In this document: positions 59,760 through 64,000 of the stretch, piece after piece | Numbering within the stretch: position 1 is the first letter of the stretch | Layout: every line of letters starts with the position of its first letter | NCBI GenBank assembly: GCA_905250125.1 | Contig: CAJNOL010000610.1 | Coordinates: forward strand, 1-64,000 | Direction of reading: 5' to 3' | From: Rotaria sordida | Lineage: Eukaryota; Rotifera; Eurotatoria; Philodinida; Philodinidae | Length of the DNA: 64,000 nucleotides | The notes under the pieces: generated by a model | What the model was told of the DNA's origin: nothing | Database searches by the model: none | What the model saw: only the letters and a program-made list of their open reading frames with translations | Made by a program: the position numbers and the translations under genes

Positions 59760-62444
59760 CTTTTGTATTTATATATTCGATACACGCTGTTTTTTTTCTG
59801 AATTTTTCCACGACGTCAAACGTGATTTTTTTTCCCGTTGACACTCAACGACAAACTCTACCTAGTTGCAATTGGTAACCTGTTTGTAAACAACAAATGA
59901 CAGAGAAGAAAAATCTCAATCACATCATTTATTTTATGATTATTGCCGCCTACTTTCGTTTGTGTTTCATGTGAACCGTGACTTACGCTTCATTGCATTA
60001 GATATCGTGTCTCATACATTGTATATTTTCTTTGATTCTTTCAAAGCAACGTTTTTTTTTCGTCTTTCTAACAAGAACGAAAGAAAACAACAAAAACATC
60101 GTCATTTTGATGTTTTTTTGCTCTTTATGCATATGATTGCCATGCTGATAATGTGAATGATACAAGAAGAAACATAAATTTTATTTTAACTGAGGCAACA
60201 ATTAAACAACGGTTTCTGCCTGCCAAAGATATTGTTGATCATTAACCGGTGATTGAAGTAAAATAACCGTTCTCATTGTGCTTTATCCTCAGTGATATGT
60301 ATCGTGCCTGATGGTAATTGGAGTAATGATGATTTGCATAATGGAAGTTTGAAAAAAAATGAAAGATCGAAGTATCTATTACCAATTTGAAAATGAATAA
60401 AATACTTAAGTGACCGCTTTGCATATTAATATAGCAAATAAACAAAAGTTTTATATCAATTATCATCCAAATTTCTTCTAGAAAGCCACGCAAACTGGTA
60501 TCGAATAGGTATTGCACGATCTTAAGAGCTGTTTAATTGCAATTATGAACTTTAATCGTGTCAAGTACTATTAAACAGTTCGAATTCGAACTCGAATCAA
60601 TATTCAAAATAAAATTAGTCTTTACTTTTTTTGCTATTTCAATAGAATAGTCGTTAGTTGAATGAAAATTACATATGAAAATTTATAGTTTGCTTTTGGT
60701 TATTAATGTCATACGTGAATACGAAAGTTTCATTTACATTCGAACTCGTATTAAACAAATACTGTTATATCCACGTTTTTTTTCCAGTGAGGCGCAATAA
60801 CATCGTAAGAGTGTGTAAGCGAGACTAACAGAATAAATATATCATCATTCACAATCTTGTTAAAATGACTTTTGATTTATATTCATTCGAAATATGTGTA
60901 TAATAAAAAGAAATTTTGTTTTCTTATGGTATATTAACTGCTCTTCTTTTATTAATTTTCACGATTTATAAAGAAATAATATTCCAATTTTGTTCGTTCA
61001 CATTTAAAATTCACACAATTTTAGCATGTGTCACAATGAGCAGATGATCGATACTGAATTAGAGATTTGATCAGCAGATTGGTCGAAACACAACTCTCCC
61101 GATTGGTAGCGACAAAAAAAAGAAGCCCTGAATCCAGTATAGCGGGATTATCTTTTGGAGAAAAGTGTTTCAAATTCAATCGTGAAAACAATTATTTCTT
61201 TTTTTTAGAAAATATCGATTTATCTGTCAATTGATATTGGAAGCTTTACACTATATTTTGCAGTCGGTTGAAACTTGAACGTTATCTAGTTTTGTTTGGT
61301 TCTCGCACATTTGATCATTTCTGACTGAGACTATATAAATATATAAAAATCTTCATATTGGATTTTTATATCTAATAGAATTTTCAATGCATCAGCAGTT
61401 GTTTTAGTTATCATGGAATGTCAGCTTGATATCTATGCATGTTTCATATGACTTGATATGCCTTATTCAAATACATTCGGATAATCAGTTAAATAAACGT
61501 TTCTGATTCGATTGATCATTATCACACGATCTGTATGTAGCCTAAGAACTCTTTCTTCTAACTTTCATTATTGTCTAGATCTTAAAAAAAACATGAATGG
61601 TCGTGCAAAGTAAAAAATTTTCAAAAACTGATAGAGAACTGAATGTACTTTTTAGCGTGAGATTGAGAAGTCAAAAGAAAATGATACTAGCACAAATAGA
61701 AAGGTTCATCGTTGTTTAATTAAAAGATGATTTAGGTTTAGTCCAAAGAAAAAAATCTAAATGGAGTACAATTGATAGCTCTACTTTCGATAGAGATCTT
61801 CATCGTCAATTCAACAATATGTACCTATCTTGGATTCTAACTTGATCGAAAGTATGATGAGCCAAAGGAATTTAGTTTTCACATATTTAGAAATCAATTG
61901 AAAGCATGTTTCCATATACCATATATTCGTATAAAAAGAACTTGAAGTCAATACAACTTTCTATCAATGAAAAGCGAGTTTATATATTTTTTCAGAAGCT
62001 TTAACATAATAGTTCATTATAGAGATGTCGTATATTTTGTTAGAAACATTAAAATTTAGAGATTTAAATATTACAAATCATGCTAGAAAAAAAATGTCGA
62101 CTTTTATAATTGAAACATTGTATAGGGATAATCTAATCTTCTAAATTATTTTCATTCGAAAATATCACTTAATTTTGGACTTTGTTTATCCATGTTTCTG
62201 CAAGGAACAGTTGCTAACAGTCACATTTTATTTATTTTTTTTTTTGGCTATGAATTTCATGCTAGCAAATTGTTATTCGAATTCCTCTCATGATGCCACT
62301 GTCATGTTTATTCATTGATATGATTTATCAAATAAACAAGAGGTGAACTCATCGAACGAACTTTAAAAAAATTATATAATATAATTTCTTTCTTTATGAA
62401 ATACATGAAAAAAAACAAAAATTTAACAAACAGAAAAAATGGTT
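59760..62444. other. Intergenic region upstream of the ADP-ribosyltransferase gene
   Basis: About 2.7 kb. The first few hundred bases should hold the promoter and leader exon of the ADP-ribosyltransferase gene. The rest is AT-rich, and open frames at 59962-60156 and 60242-60517 show no motif. A weak inverted pair of TTCGAACTCGTATT-like segments lies near 60560-60600 and 60735-60770. No RNA gene is seen. Confidence 0.45.
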
Positions 62445-63178
62445 CTATGTAAGTTTTGATACTTCATCAGTTAAATCAGCTTGAATTTTAGCAACTTTAC
62501 GTGGTTCAACAGTATTTGTCATTGGACATTTCATTTGACAATCAGATATAGGTATAAGTTTTCCACCTAGAAATAAAATTTTTAATTTTATTTTTTGTTT
62601 CTCATCGTTTTTAATATAAATTTACCAGCTACGGAACGAGCTGTAATAACACCAAGATTTTCTTCTGCTGTACTTAATAAATATGCATTAGCATCACCAA
62701 GTGCTATTATTCCTAGAATATTAGATATTGTTTTGTTGAAAATATTAAATATTTAAATAAATAACATACGTGCAAGTACAATATCATCTGGTCGAAATTT
62801 TGTACTACATACAACAGAATCTTTATTTATACTTTCAATATTTTCTCGTGTAATACGTCCATGACATGGTGTTTTTAATGGTTGATTATTAATAGCAAAA
62901 ACAAGACAACGTACAAAACGCGATGTTACATTGGTTATTTTACAGTAGGCCAATGAACCAACCGATGGAACAGCTAGAGAACGATCTTGACGTATTACAG
63001 ATATAATAGGTTTTTTATCTGAATTATTCGATGATTGATCGACTGTTGTCAGTTGAATAGTACCAGCAATACTTGCATAAATACAATTTTGTTTTTCATA
63101 TGTTCCTGGGCCAGCTGTAGCACGATCACATGGACATAAACGATCACCTGGCACACAATAATATTCAGACGATGACAT
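62445..63178 (-). CDS. EXOSC1: RNA exosome subunit EXOSC1 (Csl4)
   Basis: Exons 63178-62770, 62712-62626 and 62566-62445 give 205 residues. Csl4 is a cap subunit of the RNA exosome, which degrades and trims RNA from its 3' end in nucleus and cytoplasm. The N-terminal part YYCVPGDRLC matches the family start (usual YC-PG-RLC). GPGTY and the IYASIAGTI strand follow. The S1-type RNA-binding domain covers about 65-150 (VGSLAYCKITNVTSRFVRCL ... FRPDDIVLARIIALGDANAYLLST). The C-terminal zinc-ribbon-like piece reads DCQMKCP. Length fits the family. The ATG follows directly on an acceptor (TTTTTCAG at 63179), so a leader is spliced on at the start codon. The unknown gene upstream on the same strand ends only 149 bp before. 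Confidence 0.94.
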
Positions 63179-63327
63179 CTGAAAAATTAGATAGAACCAA
63201 ATGAATTTATTTAAAGAAAAACAACCAAACAAAGAAAATGTTTGATTTACACAAACAAAACACAAAAGTCTTCGATTGACTATTTTGACGTTTAGATTTT
63301 ATTTGAAAATAGAAAATAAGAAAATTT

Positions 63328-63879
63328 TCAATTTGTATCCATATCTATAGTATTTATTGTTGTTTTCACACTATAACGTTGAATCCATAAATCACGTATT
63401 TTATTTTTCCATCGTAATCGTTTGCTTTCAGAATCTTCAAGTAGTAAAGGACCAGCTAAAGATGTTGTCGAATATTTTGATGATTGTTTAAAACTATCCC
63501 ATATTTGATTTTTTTGTTGTTCTATATGAAAAGGAAAAAAAGAATAATTTTTAATTGATTTAAATAATTTACCTTCGACTGTTTTATCACCGAATATAAC
63601 AGCATCATGACGTCGATCATTAGCTTCAATTATTCGTGATGGTTTTTCGGAACTAATTGGTTGTGATTGACGTTCAACAATTAAATCTCCATCGTCATCA
63701 TCAACAATTTCATTAATACGTTCTTGTCTATCAGATTCATAGAGATGAAAATTAAAATTTTGTTTTGTATCATCAGAATTATTCACTGATTTATTAAATG
63801 CTTGACGAATAACCATTTTTGCTTTGTCATGATGAGAAACAGACGAAGATTTTTCTTCTCGACGATGTTTATGAGACAT
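63328..63879 (-). CDS. Small charged protein, function unknown
   Basis: Two exons, 63879-63573 and 63521-63328, separated by a 51-nt intron with a GTAAAT donor and CATATAG acceptor. The intron is a multiple of three and free of stops, so retention would add 17 residues to the 166-residue spliced form. The start MSHKHRREEKSSS is basic. An acidic run (IVDDDDGDLIVE) lies in the middle, and the end is Trp/Arg-rich (RLRWKNKIRDLWIQRY). There is no signal peptide, membrane span or known motif. I do not recognise the family. An acceptor AG lies 11 nt before the ATG. It sits directly upstream of EXOSC1 on the same strand. Confidence 0.65.
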   Translation of the reverse strand: MSHKHRREEKSSSVSHHDKAKMVIRQAFNKSVNNSDDTKQNFNFHLYESDRQERINEIVDDDDGDLIVERQSQPISSEKPSRIIEANDRRHDAVIFGDKTVEGKLFKSIKNYSFFPFHIEQQKNQIWDSFKQSSKYSTTSLAGPLLLEDSESKRLRWKNKIRDLWIQRYSVKTTINTIDMDTN

Positions 63880-64000
63880 TTTTTTTTAATCTAAAATAAA
63901 AAAAAGGAATCTTTTATGAAATCGAAATCATACAATCATTATTCTTTGAAATATTTAGATAAAATCATATAATGTAAAAAAAATGAGATGGCATATTGAT

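Noticed and set aside
1..64000. CRISPR arrays, bacterial operons, rRNA genes or a spliced-leader RNA gene
   Set aside because: No regularly spaced direct repeats with spacers, no rRNA-like blocks, and no sequence that I could identify as a leader RNA; the 126-bp repeats are coding TPR units.

Overview
The window looks like nuclear DNA of a bdelloid rotifer, probably a very AT-rich genus such as Rotaria. It is strongly AT-rich, with many poly-A/T and (TA)n tracts. Coding regions favour A/T-ending codons. Most introns are 50-80 nt with GT..AG ends. One intronless gene joins an arginine-type ADP-ribosyltransferase domain to 42-residue kinesin-light-chain-like TPRs, an architecture amplified in bdelloids. 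Several genes have a pyrimidine-rich AG acceptor 0-18 nt before the ATG, as expected in a phylum known for spliced-leader trans-splicing. The species call is inference; no marker gene is present.

Layout. 1-2.2 kb: simple-sequence DNA without a gene. 2.2-7.7 kb (+): a five-exon two-SH3 protein. 8.6 kb: tRNA-Pro(CGG). About 9.0-10.1 kb: a decayed hAT transposase. 12.1-20.3 kb (+): a TBC1D30-like Rab GAP of 11 exons, with an alternative first exon at 15.9 kb. 21.1-22.1 kb (-): a divergent forkhead-like protein. 22.1-27.9 kb: gene-poor. 27.9-29.2 kb (+): a coiled-coil protein. 29.4-30.0 kb: a near-palindromic MITE. 31.7-32.5 kb (+): an unrecognised, possibly beta-propeller protein. 33.9-43.0 kb (-): CEP41 in ten exons. 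One CEP41 intron hosts, on the opposite strand at 37.5 kb, a small secreted cystine-knot protein with glycoprotein-hormone-beta/bursicon-like spacing. 45.2-49.2 kb (+): an orphan seven-helix receptor split by a MITE-bearing intron. 52.2-53.0 kb (-): the phosphopantetheinyl transferase AASDHPPT. 53.4-55.4 kb (+): eIF4E. 56.0-56.6 kb: a mariner-type MITE. 57.5-59.7 kb (-): the ADP-ribosyltransferase/TPR gene. 62.4-63.9 kb (-): two tightly spaced genes, an unknown small charged protein followed by the exosome subunit EXOSC1.

How the parts fit. Most genes are conserved housekeeping or cell-biology genes: translation initiation (eIF4E), RNA decay (EXOSC1), carrier-protein activation (AASDHPPT) and cilium/centrosome function (CEP41; TBC1D30-family Rab8 GAP). 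The accessory content is foldback MITEs, mostly in long introns or intergenic gaps, one hAT relic, and the ADP-ribosyltransferase/TPR gene. That gene stands out by its composition, its exact 126-bp internal repeats and a possible N-myristoylation signal. All exon structures were worked out by eye from splice sites and reading phase; each recognised multi-exon gene closes in frame, which is the main support for the models.
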